The notes under the pieces were generated by a model. That model was not told where the DNA came from, searched no databases, and saw only the letters and a program-made list of their open reading frames with translations. From an uncultured Bacteroidales bacterium (GTDB lineage: Bacteria; Bacteroidota; Bacteroidia; Bacteroidales; F082): a stretch of 52,922 nt of DNA. The DNA lies in the NCBI GenBank assembly GCA_905236635.1, contig CAJOCJ010000017.1:1-52922 (forward strand), in the 5' to 3' direction. Position 1 is the stretch's first letter, and every line of letters starts with the position of its first letter. Below, in pieces: positions 7,802 to 16,492 of the stretch. The position numbers were made by a program, and so were the translations under genes.

Positions 7802-8853
7802 TATTTATTGTTATAAATCTTCTGCCAATTCTTGTATTCACGTTTCTTCCAAGGTCCGTTATGATAGACGTAAGAAGCGATCATCGGGATGACTGTCGTG
7901 CCTTCAGCGTATACCATCTGCTGGAGCTTCTCGCTGACCTTACCCCATGAGCCCGCCTCGAGCAATGTCGATGATGAGCAGGCACCGTCGCGCACGTCGG
8001 CAACAGTAATCTGGATAGCGTATTTGTGCATTGGCACCTCGTGACCGAGGATCTCTGCGCACACCACTGTGTCCTGAGCGAAGTTCTTAGGAGTGCCGCC
8101 ACCGACCATGAACAAGCCTGTCTGTGGAGCAGCCATCTTGATTTCTGTCAGCTCGAGGAAGTCGGCCACTGAGTCGATGCTCACGTAAGGCTTCTTAGCA
8201 TGTTTGCGCTCCCACTGGTGCAGACCGATACCGAAACCTGCCGAAGAGTCAGAGAATGCTGGGCAGAACATCGGGACGCCACACTCATAGCATGTCTGAA
8301 TGAGGCTGTCTTTCTTCACGCCGTGGCCTTCATGCAGCCATTTTCCGAGGTTCCACAGGAACTCGCGTGATGAGTACGGACGTGGTTCGAGGATGTTGGC
8401 GAGCTCGTAAGTGGCGTGGTCGCACACCTGCAGCTGCTCCTCGTCGATATATGTGTCATAGATACGGTCGATGTAGAGCTCGCGAAGCTTGGTATCCGGC
8501 ACCACGTTCTCTTTCTCGCCAATATAATGTTTGAAACCGAGAGCCTCGAAGAGGTCCATGTCGATGACTGAAGCGCCTGTTGAGACGACCACATCGATCA
8601 TTTTGTTGCGGACCATGTCAACGTAAACCTGCATACAGCCTGCTGCAGAGGTCGAACCTGCAAGAGTAAGGATGTTGGTGCATGATTTCTCTTTCACCAT
8701 CATCATCAAAATGTCGGCGGCGCGGGCGGTGTCGCGTGATGTGAACGACATCTCACGCATTGCGTCGATGATTTCTGTTGAGTCATACTTCTTGATGTCG
8801 ATGTGCTTCACGACATTCTTCAATAAGTCTTTCTTTTCAAGTTTCTTTGCCAT
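7801..8853 (-). CDS. Deoxyhypusine synthase-family protein
   Basis: This 350-residue protein resembles the DHS family, NAD-dependent enzymes that move an aminobutyl group from spermidine to an acceptor lysine or amine. The signature near the C-terminus, EAGSWGKV, contains the lysine (K305) equivalent to the active-site lysine of eukaryotic DHS (SWGKI). Other family features are VVSTGAS, a CPAFSDSSAGFGIG segment and FMVGGGTPKNF. Bacteria lack the eIF5A substrate, so bacterial members are expected to act on other acceptors, for example in polyamine synthesis; the substrate cannot be read from the sequence. It is co-transcribed with hutI (one-base overlap), an unusual partner for a histidine-degradation gene. 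Confidence 0.85.
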   Translation of the reverse strand: MAKKLEKKDLLKNVVKHIDIKKYDSTEIIDAMREMSFTSRDTARAADILMMMVKEKSCTNILTLAGSTSAAGCMQVYVDMVRNKMIDVVVSTGASVIDMDLFEALGFKHYIGEKENVVPDTKLRELYIDRIYDTYIDEEQLQVCDHATYELANILEPRPYSSREFLWNLGKWLHEGHGVKKDSLIQTCYECGVPMFCPAFSDSSAGFGIGLHQWERKHAKKPYVSIDSVADFLELTEIKMAAPQTGLFMVGGGTPKNFAQDTVVCAEILGHEVPMHKYAIQITVADVRDGACSSSTLLEAGSWGKVSEKLQQMVYAEGTTVIPMIASYVYHNGPWKKREYKNWQKIYNNK

Positions 8854-8896
8854 TTTATTTAGATTTTATAGATGAATTTCCAATAATTTTAATCTG

Positions 8897-8904
8897 CAAA
8901 TATA
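8897..8904 (-). promoter_or_regulatory. -7 element for the DHS-like/hutI operon
   Basis: TATATTTG on the minus strand (TAnnTTTG) lies about 44 bases upstream of the DHS-like start codon. No convincing -33 TTG was found. Confidence 0.5.
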
Positions 8905-8933
8905 CAAAAAAGTTTATAAAGTATAAAAAGTTA

Positions 8934-9545
8934 TTAAAGTTTTAAAGATTGTAGATAGTTCAATGCCTCCGGTCCCTCATTGAAAATCAAGTCGACAACC
9001 GACAAATTTGATACAAACGGCTGCCTGTCGTCAAAAACCTGATAATATTTCGGGAAATTGGTGCTTTCATACGACCATTTCGATAGTTTTATACGGTAAT
9101 CTTCCGAATCCGAAATGGGTTCAAAATCTTCAGTATAAACAATTTCTTTATTGATTTTTAATACTTTAAGAATAAATCTTAAACAGAATTCATTGAGGTC
9201 GATAAGCCTGTCGAATCGTGTCGAAAACGCCTGTTCCAAATAAGGATAATAGTATTCAAAATAAGGTGTTTTGCGGTAAGCGGCCTCGAGGCAACGCTGG
9301 TGAATCTGCTGCCACGGTTCCTTGTAGCTTATCGTGATGTCTTTCGTCAGAGTGTGGTTGCCGTTGGTCTTTATTATTGGCACTGTCAACGTCTGTAAAC
9401 CATTGGCAGTCATCACGTTACAACGCGTGCGACAAGATTGTTTCTGATATGATTCAAACAATTCTATCTTAGGCGCCTCATTTTTTAAAAACAGCGCAAT
9501 ATATTGAATATCAGGGAGATAAGATGTCGGAAAAATGTTATTCAC
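8934..9545 (-). CDS. WbqC family protein
   Basis: This 203-residue protein has the WbqC-family pattern: an N-terminal PTSYLPDIQYIALFL, then CRTRCNVMTANG and LTVPI, and KEPWQQIHQRCLEAAYRKTPYFEYY. WbqC-like proteins are found near polysaccharide and lipopolysaccharide genes, but their reaction is not established for this lineage. Its start overlaps the end of the thioredoxin-lipoprotein gene by 8 bases, so the two are probably co-translated. The length is normal for the family in Bacteroidetes (about 200 residues). No signal peptide is apparent, so it is probably cytoplasmic. Confidence 0.8.
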   Translation of the reverse strand: MNNIFPTSYLPDIQYIALFLKNEAPKIELFESYQKQSCRTRCNVMTANGLQTLTVPIIKTNGNHTLTKDITISYKEPWQQIHQRCLEAAYRKTPYFEYYYPYLEQAFSTRFDRLIDLNEFCLRFILKVLKINKEIVYTEDFEPISDSEDYRIKLSKWSYESTNFPKYYQVFDDRQPFVSNLSVVDLIFNEGPEALNYLQSLKL

Positions 9546-10035
9546 TGAGCATCTTGTCGATGATTCTACGATAATATGCCTCGTCGTATGCTCCTACAGT
9601 CCTCTCTGGCTGCATGTCTGCTTTCATGAAGAAAACCGTCGGTATGTTCCTGATTTGCAATATCATAGCGAGTTTTTGGTTCTCATCGGTATTGACTTTA
9701 TAGAAATCGACCTTGCCATTATATTCCTTTGCCAGTTTCTCGATAATCGGGGCAACTTTTTTGCAAGGACCGCACCAGGTGGCATAGAAGTCAATCACGC
9801 AAGGACGACCGCCTTTAAACACGAATTCTGCAGCGTTTTCCTCAAGATTCCAGATGTTTTTAATGAAACTGTCATAATTCAAAACCTTGACATATGACTT
9901 CTCCACCGTTGATTCTGAATTAGTTACCTCGGTTTTAACCTCTTGTTTCTGATCTTCTTTTTTATTTTTATCAGAATTGCCGCATGATGTTAAAAATGCG
10001 ATTGAGATTACGGAAATGAGCAATAATTTTTTCAT
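9538..10035 (-). CDS. Thioredoxin-fold lipoprotein
   Basis: This 165-residue protein has a lipoprotein signal (LTSC, Cys18), a charged linker to about residue 48, and a thioredoxin domain with the redox motif ATWCGPCKK (Cys88 and Cys91) and the cis-proline region IRNIPTVFF. It is probably anchored to the cell envelope and reduces or exchanges disulfides of exported proteins. The last 8 bases overlap the start of the WbqC-family gene. The upstream gap to the 7TM-HD gene is short (43 bases), so these genes may share a transcript. Confidence 0.9.
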   Translation of the reverse strand: MKKLLLISVISIAFLTSCGNSDKNKKEDQKQEVKTEVTNSESTVEKSYVKVLNYDSFIKNIWNLEENAAEFVFKGGRPCVIDFYATWCGPCKKVAPIIEKLAKEYNGKVDFYKVNTDENQKLAMILQIRNIPTVFFMKADMQPERTVGAYDEAYYRRIIDKMLSE

Positions 10036-10078
10036 AAAAAGTCTATTTTTGTCAATAATTACTATCGAAAACTGAATA

Positions 10079-12148
10079 TCAATCCGGATATGCTATCCTG
10101 ACGTGATATATGTTCATCAGCTTCTTTTTCAGCACTTTCTTCGTCACGGTGATATCGTGGAAGGTGATGTTGGTGTTGTCGAACTGATTTGCTTTCATCT
10201 GACCGTCGATGATGTTGTCCACGAGCTTGCTTATTGACTCTTCCGTCTTGTCGTTCATGCTTCGTGAGGCGGCCTCGACGGCATCGCACATCATCAAAAC
10301 GGCAGTCTCCTTCGAGAATGGTGTCGGGCCATGATAGCGGAAGTCGCTTTCATCAACGCCTTCAGGGTTTTCGCGCAGTTCCATCTGATAGAAATACTCG
10401 GTTCTGCGGGTGCCGTGGTGAGTCCTCACAAAGTCGATAATCTGCTCTGGGATATGATATTTACGACATATCTCGATGCCGTCGAGGACGTGACCTATGA
10501 TAATCTGGGCGCTCTCCACGTTAGAAACGTCGTCATGAGGGCTATACTTACCATTCTGATTCTCAATGAAATAGAACGGGTTACGTGTCTTTCCGATGTC
10601 ATGATACATGGCGCCGGTACGCACCAGCATGGCGTTGCCACCTATATTATATATGACCTCCTCGCAGAGATCCGCCACCTGCATGGCGTGCTGGAAGGTG
10701 CCCGGGGCCTCTGATGCCAGCTTACGGAGAAGAGGACTGTTGGTGTTGCTGAGTTCCAGAAGCGACAGATCAGTAACGAATCCGAAGATTCTCTCAAAGA
10801 GGAGCGCCAGCGGCAATGCCAGCATAGTAAAGAAAGCGTTACCAGCGTAGATTATGATGATTCGCCAGCTGAACGAGTCGAAATCGCCATCGAAAATGAG
10901 CATCATGCCGAGGTAAACCACCACGTATGTCACGAAGACTGCCAAGGAAGTCCCGAAATAGCTGGCGCGACTCGAACGTTTCGTCATGGTGAAGATGGCG
11001 ACGAACGACACCAGCAATTGCACAAAGAAATACTGGAACGGGTTCGGTACCGCCAAACTTATGATTATCAATGTGACAATCTGTATCGTCATAGAGATTC
11101 GGGCATCGAAGAACGTCATCAGAAGCATCGCCATGATTGCCACCGGCATCAAGAAGATGAAAGTCGGAGCGTATTTCAAAAGCAGGAACGACGGCACTAT
11201 CGTCAGCAGCATCAACAGTAAAATCAGGTTGATGTAACGCAGTTGCTCATAAACATCCGGACGTAACAGCCTGATAGTCAGGAACAAAACAAGGAAAATA
11301 ATGCTTACAAGAAGCAGCTGACCGTAGAACAGAAAGTTACGGCTGAAGAAGTTATTGGCAGTAATGTCGGCGTATTCGTGCTGTAACGATGACAGAATCT
11401 GGAATTTCTCCTCGGTCACAATCTCCCCTTCCATTATTATCAGTTCGTCTTTTTGCACCATTCCGAACGTCAGCATGATATTGTCGGTCGCCATCTTCTC
11501 GGCCTGTTTCGTCATGCTCTCCGAATAAAGCACATTTTGACGCAAGGAACTATGTAACAGGTTGTTAATCAATTGCATAGTATTCATATCCTCGATGTCT
11601 CTCAGCTGACTTTGGATATAAGCCGAAGCTGTCGACATGGTATTCAGGTCGTCATATTTGCACTTCGTCTGGACCTTATTGCGCACCACCACAACTGTCT
11701 CGTCGCCTTTGAAACTGTTGGTGCGGTCGTTTTTCGCCACAATACCCGAATTTTCGATATAATCGTATATACTCAGGACGAGACTGTCGTAATATTCTTT
11801 GTTGCCGATAGTGTCAACCCATTGAGCATCAAAGTCTTTGATAAGTTTCTCGCGACCTGTTTCTGTACCCAGCGCATCGAAGACAAAGATAGGCTCAACC
11901 TTGCTTAAAGCCTCATCTTTTTCCTTCTTCACCGCCTCTTCCGACTTGTAAATCGGGAAATTGAACGGCGCATAGAGAGTCTCATGCTGCCAAGGCCTCA
12001 TTTTCTGGTATTCGTATTTGAATTTGATGTTTCGTGGCATCAGAGCGACGACGATAGCCAGTGTCAAAACGAATGCAAGAACCTTCATTATGCCATAATA
12101 CGAATGGCGAATTTTTTCGACTATATTTTTTATCTTACTCATAATCAA
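10079..12148 (-). CDS. 7TM-HD domain phosphodiesterase (PgpH-type)
   Basis: This 689-residue protein follows the PgpH layout: one N-terminal membrane helix (about 19-38), a large extracytoplasmic region (about 40-280), a bundle of seven or so membrane helices (about 285-465), and a cytoplasmic HD domain with YHDIGKTRNPFYF (His516-Asp517) and VRTHHGT. Characterised PgpH proteins hydrolyse the second messenger c-di-AMP to pApA; the activity here is inferred from family and the intact HD residues. An in-frame ATG at 12142 (MSKIKN) is an equally likely start. It is divergent from the NlpC/P60 gene. Confidence 0.9.
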   Translation of the reverse strand: MIMSKIKNIVEKIRHSYYGIMKVLAFVLTLAIVVALMPRNIKFKYEYQKMRPWQHETLYAPFNFPIYKSEEAVKKEKDEALSKVEPIFVFDALGTETGREKLIKDFDAQWVDTIGNKEYYDSLVLSIYDYIENSGIVAKNDRTNSFKGDETVVVVRNKVQTKCKYDDLNTMSTASAYIQSQLRDIEDMNTMQLINNLLHSSLRQNVLYSESMTKQAEKMATDNIMLTFGMVQKDELIIMEGEIVTEEKFQILSSLQHEYADITANNFFSRNFLFYGQLLLVSIIFLVLFLTIRLLRPDVYEQLRYINLILLLMLLTIVPSFLLLKYAPTFIFLMPVAIMAMLLMTFFDARISMTIQIVTLIIISLAVPNPFQYFFVQLLVSFVAIFTMTKRSSRASYFGTSLAVFVTYVVVYLGMMLIFDGDFDSFSWRIIIIYAGNAFFTMLALPLALLFERIFGFVTDLSLLELSNTNSPLLRKLASEAPGTFQHAMQVADLCEEVIYNIGGNAMLVRTGAMYHDIGKTRNPFYFIENQNGKYSPHDDVSNVESAQIIIGHVLDGIEICRKYHIPEQIIDFVRTHHGTRRTEYFYQMELRENPEGVDESDFRYHGPTPFSKETAVLMMCDAVEAASRSMNDKTEESISKLVDNIIDGQMKANQFDNTNITFHDITVTKKVLKKKLMNIYHVRIAYPD

Positions 12149-12195
12149 TCTGTTATAAAGATGAATAAGTATTTTTATTTACATTTTGAAATAAC

Positions 12196-12227
12196 TTGTA
12201 AAAGTACAAATATTTTTTCTAAATTTG
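12196..12227 (+). promoter_or_regulatory. -33/-7 promoter for the NlpC/P60 gene
   Basis: TTG (12196-12198) and TAAATTTG (12220-12227) are 21 bases apart and lie 17 bases before the chosen ATG at 12245, a near-consensus Bacteroidetes promoter with a very short leader. Its position also supports the downstream start. Confidence 0.6.
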
Positions 12228-12244
12228 CAAAAAAAGTTTCAATT

Positions 12245-12943
12245 ATGTTTGGAATCTGCACTTTATCGGCAATCCCCGTAAGAAAAGAGCCTCATCATGA
12301 GAGCGAACTGGTGACAGAACTGCTGTTTAACGACCTTTACGAGGTCCTGGAGAAAAACGGTGACTGGCTTTATATCAAGATGGAATATGATGGCTACGAA
12401 GGTTGGATTAGGAGTCTGCAACACTTTGATATTCAAGAAGATGCGTACAAGGCATTGGCATCAAGCGATTGCTATGTCGTCAACAATCCGGTTGAGTTGT
12501 TCGATTCCAAGGTCTTGACTTTCGGCACTACCATTTACGCTAAAGACAAATGTTGTATTGAGGCTAACAGCTTCATTAACAATGCCTTGAAGCTCATTGA
12601 TGTGCCGTATCGCTGGGGTGGCAGAACAGTTTTCGGCATCGACTGTTCGGCTTTCGTGCAGCTCTGCGCTAAGACTATCGGAATAAAGCTACCGCGTGAC
12701 GCCTCACAGCAGGTGGAATGCGGTGAAGACGTGTATTTCCTGACAGAAGCGAAGGCCGGCGACCTCGCATTTTTCGAGAACGAAGAACATCACATAGTGC
12801 ATGTCGGCATCATTCTTGACAACGAGAAAATCATCCACGCCTCTGGAAAGGTCAGAATCGATTCGCTTGACCAGACTGGCATTTTCAATAAGGAGTTAGG
12901 TAAGCACACCCATTTTTTGAGTGCCATCAAGAGAATAGTGTAG
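12245..12943 (+). CDS. NlpC/P60 family peptidase with SH3-like N-domain
   Basis: About 232 residues from the ATG at 12245. The frame is open further upstream, but that part contains the promoter and antisense sequence of the 7TM-HD gene. The first half (ELVTELLFNDLYEVLE, GDWLYIKMEYDGYEGWI) resembles a bacterial SH3 domain. The C-terminal domain has YRWGGRTVFGIDCSAFVQ with the nucleophile Cys134 and HIVHVGI with the second catalytic residue His186. Such enzymes cleave D-Glu to diamino-acid bonds in peptidoglycan peptides. No signal peptide is visible, so a role on imported peptides in the cytoplasm is possible. The last 17 bases overlap the convergent DNA methylase gene. Confidence 0.88.
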   Translation: MFGICTLSAIPVRKEPHHESELVTELLFNDLYEVLEKNGDWLYIKMEYDGYEGWIRSLQHFDIQEDAYKALASSDCYVVNNPVELFDSKVLTFGTTIYAKDKCCIEANSFINNALKLIDVPYRWGGRTVFGIDCSAFVQLCAKTIGIKLPRDASQQVECGEDVYFLTEAKAGDLAFFENEEHHIVHVGIILDNEKIIHASGKVRIDSLDQTGIFNKELGKHTHFLSAIKRIV

Positions 12944-14609
12944 CAACTTCATTATCAATAAGTTGAGCTGCTTCTTTATTCCCTTTTAGAACTTCATCAA
13001 CAAGGTTGGTTAGTTTTTTGTTTGTTTCTTCCGAAATCTCTGGGAATGGCAGTTCCAGGAGGTTTCCTTTGAGGATTTTAATCTCGCCGAAGAGCGATTT
13101 GTAAAGGAATTTGAAGGTCGAACTGTTCAAAAAGGCCATAACTGTCTTCACAGACATACCAGGAATGCGAGGAATGAGGACGTTAGCGCTGTTTAAGACT
13201 AGACTTTTGCTGTCATCGTAAGCAAAGACAAGGTTTTTCGAGATGAATTTATATACAAGTTTCTCATCTGTACGATAGATTTCATCTTTTGCAACTTGTT
13301 GATAACCAGCACGTTTATATCTTATGAAATACTTTGGATCTTTTAAACTATAAACCTCAATTTCTTTTCCAGTATAAATCGGTTCAAAACCCCTGCCCTG
13401 TTTGGTCTTCAGGTGTTTTTTGTTGTCACCGGTGACGATGCCGAGCCCCCAGATTGAGTCTTTCAAAGTGTATTTTCCTTTTGAGAGGATTTTTTTCACT
13501 TTTTCGAGATCCAAATCGGATAACAGATTGAAATTCAAGTTTTTAGTAAGGTGGAAGCACTGTTTCAAAATCATCACGTCATTTTGAGCTGAACGAAGTG
13601 AAGTCGAGAAATCCTTTACAAAGATAGACTTATTGGAGGATCGGTCAAACTGACGGCAAGCAATATCAATATACTTTGTTTGAACTCCAGAGAAAGCCCC
13701 GTCATACAACGTAATCGACTGAATATCAGTATTTTCAAGTAAGAATTTGCGGAAATTTCTATGAGTTTTCACATTCAGCACCGATTCAGGAAGCAAAAAC
13801 CTGATTATGCCATTTTCTTCAAGTTGGTTGAAAGATTTTTCAAAGAAAAATGAGAAACTTTCGCGAGTCGGAATCGGATTGTTTTTGTCATCAAAAAGCA
13901 CCGCGCCCCATGGAGGATTGCTGATGATATAAGATTTTTTATACTTAAAGTTTTGCTTTAAATAATCGCATTTAATAATTTGAGGTTCAAATATTTCTGA
14001 CTTATACTTAAGCAACAGATTTATCTTGACAATCATCACCGCGACAGGGTCATTGTCACAACCGAAGACCTGACTTAGCGAGGCCCCCTCGAGTGCCAGA
14101 AGGAACGCTCCCGAGCCACAACAAGGATCGAAAAAAGTCTGCCCATTTGAGAAGTCGAGACCTTGAACCATGTTTTTGGCAACCGAGTATGGCGTGTAAT
14201 AAGAGCCCTTACGGTTTTTCTCGCCTTCGAGCAGGAAACATTGGTAAATCAATCCGAGAAGATCAAATTCGTCAGTAGGAAGAGCATAATTGAGGATTGT
14301 TGGGATTGGTTTGATTGAATTCTCTTTCAAAACTCTTTTAACGTGAGACTTATCAAGGATTCCAGCATCTTTCAGCAACTTCACTCCCACTGAGAATACC
14401 ACATCTTCAACTTTATATTCTTTTTCTTTACAGAAATTTATAAATCGTTGAATATCAGAGACATTGCTTCTATTTGAAAAGTATTCCAAAGGCACAATCA
14501 ACTTGGTGGAGAGCTGTTTGTTGGCCCGCGCCATCAGCCTCCCGCCTTTCTTAGAGCGCAACCGCTTCCAGTTACGGCTCGTTGCTTCCGAAATAATGCC
14601 TTTTTGCAC
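12927..14609 (-). CDS. N6-adenine DNA methyltransferase (TaqI/Eco57I-like), orphan
   Basis: This 560-residue class I methyltransferase has the AdoMet-binding motif FFDPCCGSGAFLLAL (Asp161) and the catalytic motif NPPW (Asn231-Trp234), which specifies amino-group (N6-adenine) methylation. The C-terminal half has the look of a TaqI-like recognition domain (IYTGKEIEVYSL, LNSANVLIPRIPGMS, LELPFPEIS). No restriction gene, specificity subunit or helicase is next to it, so it may be an orphan modification enzyme or the modifying half of a solitary system. It starts with GTG at 14609; an ATG at codon 26 is an alternative. Residues 333-345 are encoded by an interspersed repeat that also occurs near 24930. 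Its end overlaps the NlpC/P60 gene by 17 bases. Confidence 0.85.
   Translation of the reverse strand: MQKGIISEATSRNWKRLRSKKGGRLMARANKQLSTKLIVPLEYFSNRSNVSDIQRFINFCKEKEYKVEDVVFSVGVKLLKDAGILDKSHVKRVLKENSIKPIPTILNYALPTDEFDLLGLIYQCFLLEGEKNRKGSYYTPYSVAKNMVQGLDFSNGQTFFDPCCGSGAFLLALEGASLSQVFGCDNDPVAVMIVKINLLLKYKSEIFEPQIIKCDYLKQNFKYKKSYIISNPPWGAVLFDDKNNPIPTRESFSFFFEKSFNQLEENGIIRFLLPESVLNVKTHRNFRKFLLENTDIQSITLYDGAFSGVQTKYIDIACRQFDRSSNKSIFVKDFSTSLRSAQNDVMILKQCFHLTKNLNFNLLSDLDLEKVKKILSKGKYTLKDSIWGLGIVTGDNKKHLKTKQGRGFEPIYTGKEIEVYSLKDPKYFIRYKRAGYQQVAKDEIYRTDEKLVYKFISKNLVFAYDDSKSLVLNSANVLIPRIPGMSVKTVMAFLNSSTFKFLYKSLFGEIKILKGNLLELPFPEISEETNKKLTNLVDEVLKGNKEAAQLIDNEVATLFS
13574..13616 (-). repeat. Interspersed repeat inserted in frame in the methylase gene
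   Basis: On the minus strand this reads GGATTTCTCGACTTCACTTC followed by GTTCAGCTCAAAATGACG. The same text in variant form (GGGATTTCTCGACTCCACG then TCATTTCGCTCGAAATGACG) occupies 24922-24960 in a non-coding gap. In the methylase it encodes KDFSTSLRSAQNDV (residues 332-345). Confidence 0.65.
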
Positions 14610-14669
14610 CGCTTTTCAATTTTTTTGCAAAAATATTAATTATTCGGCATAATTACTCAAAAAAATTCC

Positions 14670-14677
14670 TAAATTTG
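14670..14677 (+). promoter_or_regulatory. -7 element for pruA
   Basis: TAAATTTG matches TAnnTTTG and lies 45 bases before the chosen pruA ATG. A clear -33 element was not found. Confidence 0.5.
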
Positions 14678-14722
14678 CATCTCAAAAATGTTGAAAATTA
14701 CAAACCATTAAAAAATAAACTC

Positions 14723-16348
14723 ATGAATAACGCATTATTTCAATTTGCACATCCTGCTAACGAGCCTGTGAAAGAATACAGACCGGGCAGCCCTGAGCGC
14801 GTCGCTTTGGAGAAAGTTAAGAAACAGTCCAAGGAAGTCGTCGAAATCCCTATCATCATTGGTGGTAAGGAAGTCCGCACCGGCGATATGGGCGAGGTCG
14901 TGATGCCTCACAACCACAAGCATGTGATTGCAAAATACCATAAAGTTGGCGAAAAAGAGGTTAAAATGGCTATCGATGCCGCTCTGAAAGCCAAGAAAGA
15001 CTGGGAAAACACACCATGGGTGGAGAGAGCCTCCATCATGGCTAAGATCGGTCAGCTGCTGGCTACGAAATATCGTGCACGTATCAACGCGGCATGTATG
15101 CTCGGCCAGAGCAAGAACTGCTTCCAGGCTGAAATCGACTCGGCATGCGAGACCATCGACTTCTACCGTTTCAACAACTACTATGCCGGTAACCTCTATT
15201 CAGAGCAGCCTGCATCATCGCCTGACCAGCTCAACCGCGTGGAATACCGTCCTCTCGAAGGTTTCATCATGGCTGTGACACCATTCAACTTCACATCCAT
15301 CGCCTCAAACCTCAACATGACTCCTGCCTTGATGGGTAACACCACCATCTGGAAGCCATCAACGACGGCATTGCTCTCGAACTATCATATCATGCAGATC
15401 GCGATGGAAGCCGGTCTTCCTGCTGGCGTCGTGAACTTCCTGCCAGGCAAGGGCTCTCTCATTGGCGGCGTAGCCTTGAACAACCCGAACCTCGCCGGTA
15501 TCCACTTCACCGGTTCTACAGCCACATTCCAGGGCCTCTGGAAGGGCGTAGGCGTCAATATAGCCAATTACAAGTCATATCCTCGTCTCGTCGGTGAGAC
15601 AGGTGGCAAAGACTTCATCTTCGCTCACAGCTCGGCAAATCCACGCGAGGTGGCATGTGCCATCGTCCGCGGCGCCTTCGAATACCAAGGCCAGAAATGC
15701 TCGGCAGCATCACGCGCATATATCCCGAAGTCGATGTGGAAAGAGGTGAAACAGATTGTTGGCGACATGCTCAGCACAATCAAGATGGGCGACGTCACAG
15801 ACTTCACCAACTATGTCAACGCTGTCATCGATGAGGCTTCATTCGACAACTGCAAAGGCTACATCGACCGCGCAAAAGCAAGCAAAGACGCCGAGATTGT
15901 GTTCGGTGGCAAATGCGACAAGAAAGTCGGTTACTTCGTCGAGCCTACCGTCATCCTCGCCAAGGTGCCGAACTACGAGTCAATGGCTCAGGAGATCTTC
16001 GGACCTATCATCACAATCTATGTGTATGACGACAAGAAATACGAGGAAACACTGGAACTCTGCGACAGCACATCACCATACGCATTGACAGGTGCTATCT
16101 TCGCAAGCGACCTCAAGGCATTGCAGCTCGCCGACCAGAAGCTTAAATATGCTGCTGGTAACTACTACATCAACGACAAACCTACGGGCGCCGTCGTGGG
16201 ATGCCAGCCATTCGGCGGTTCACGTGCATCAGGCACTAACGACAAGGCTGGTGGCTTGTGGAACCTCATCCGTTGGACGAACCCACGCGCCATCAAGGAA
16301 ACATTCGTACCGGCAACGGAATACGGATATCCTTTCCTCGCGAAATAA
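14723..16348 (+). CDS. pruA: L-glutamate gamma-semialdehyde dehydrogenase (1-pyrroline-5-carboxylate dehydrogenase)
   Basis: About 541 residues. The ATG at 14723 (MNNALFQFAHPANEPV) fits the usual start; an upstream in-frame ATG lies within the promoter region. It oxidises glutamate semialdehyde to glutamate with NAD+, the final step of proline (and arginine/ornithine) degradation. Aldehyde dehydrogenase features are intact: LVGETGGKDF with the general base Glu292, GQKCSAASR with the nucleophile Cys326, the coenzyme segment VTPFNFTS, and EIFGPIITIYVY. The length matches the P5C dehydrogenase subfamily. It is monocistronic with its own promoter and terminator. No proline dehydrogenase gene is adjacent. 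Confidence 0.95.
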   Translation: MNNALFQFAHPANEPVKEYRPGSPERVALEKVKKQSKEVVEIPIIIGGKEVRTGDMGEVVMPHNHKHVIAKYHKVGEKEVKMAIDAALKAKKDWENTPWVERASIMAKIGQLLATKYRARINAACMLGQSKNCFQAEIDSACETIDFYRFNNYYAGNLYSEQPASSPDQLNRVEYRPLEGFIMAVTPFNFTSIASNLNMTPALMGNTTIWKPSTTALLSNYHIMQIAMEAGLPAGVVNFLPGKGSLIGGVALNNPNLAGIHFTGSTATFQGLWKGVGVNIANYKSYPRLVGETGGKDFIFAHSSANPREVACAIVRGAFEYQGQKCSAASRAYIPKSMWKEVKQIVGDMLSTIKMGDVTDFTNYVNAVIDEASFDNCKGYIDRAKASKDAEIVFGGKCDKKVGYFVEPTVILAKVPNYESMAQEIFGPIITIYVYDDKKYEETLELCDSTSPYALTGAIFASDLKALQLADQKLKYAAGNYYINDKPTGAVVGCQPFGGSRASGTNDKAGGLWNLIRWTNPRAIKETFVPATEYGYPFLAK

Positions 16349-16370
16349 TTGGCGATTATTTCATAAACAA

Positions 16371-16407
16371 TGTAGAGACGTGCCATGGCGCGTCTCTACA
16401 TTTTTAT
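16371..16407 (+). terminator. Terminator after pruA
   Basis: TGTAGAGACG and CGTCTCTACA form a perfect 10-base stem around TGCCATGGCG (16371-16400), followed by TTTTTATT. The hairpin can also act on the opposite strand. Its core (GAGACG ... CGTCTC around CCATGG) looks like a dispersed palindromic repeat reused as a terminator. Confidence 0.8.
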
Positions 16408-16414
16408 TGTTCGT

Positions 16415-16492
16415 GGTAAAGACTAACAAACGGCAGTCTGGATAAACACTTCGTGTTCACCGCAAGGCCTGCCTTATTGTTTAGTCTTTATC
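16415..16492 (-). repeat. Long imperfect hairpin overlapping the methyltransferase 3' end
   Basis: The left arm GGTAAAGACTAACAAACGGC(AG) (16415-16436) pairs with the right arm CTGCCTTATTGTTTAGTC(TTTATC) (16469-16492), with an inner hairpin AACAC-TTC-GTGTT (16445-16457). The right arm includes the last codons (IKTKQ) and stop of the methyltransferase gene. It may terminate the minus-strand operon or protect its 3' end. Confidence 0.65.

Noticed and set aside
11984..12244. N-terminal extension of the NlpC/P60 protein
   Set aside because: The segment is antisense to the 7TM-HD gene and contains a -33/-7 promoter, so the start at 12245 is more likely.
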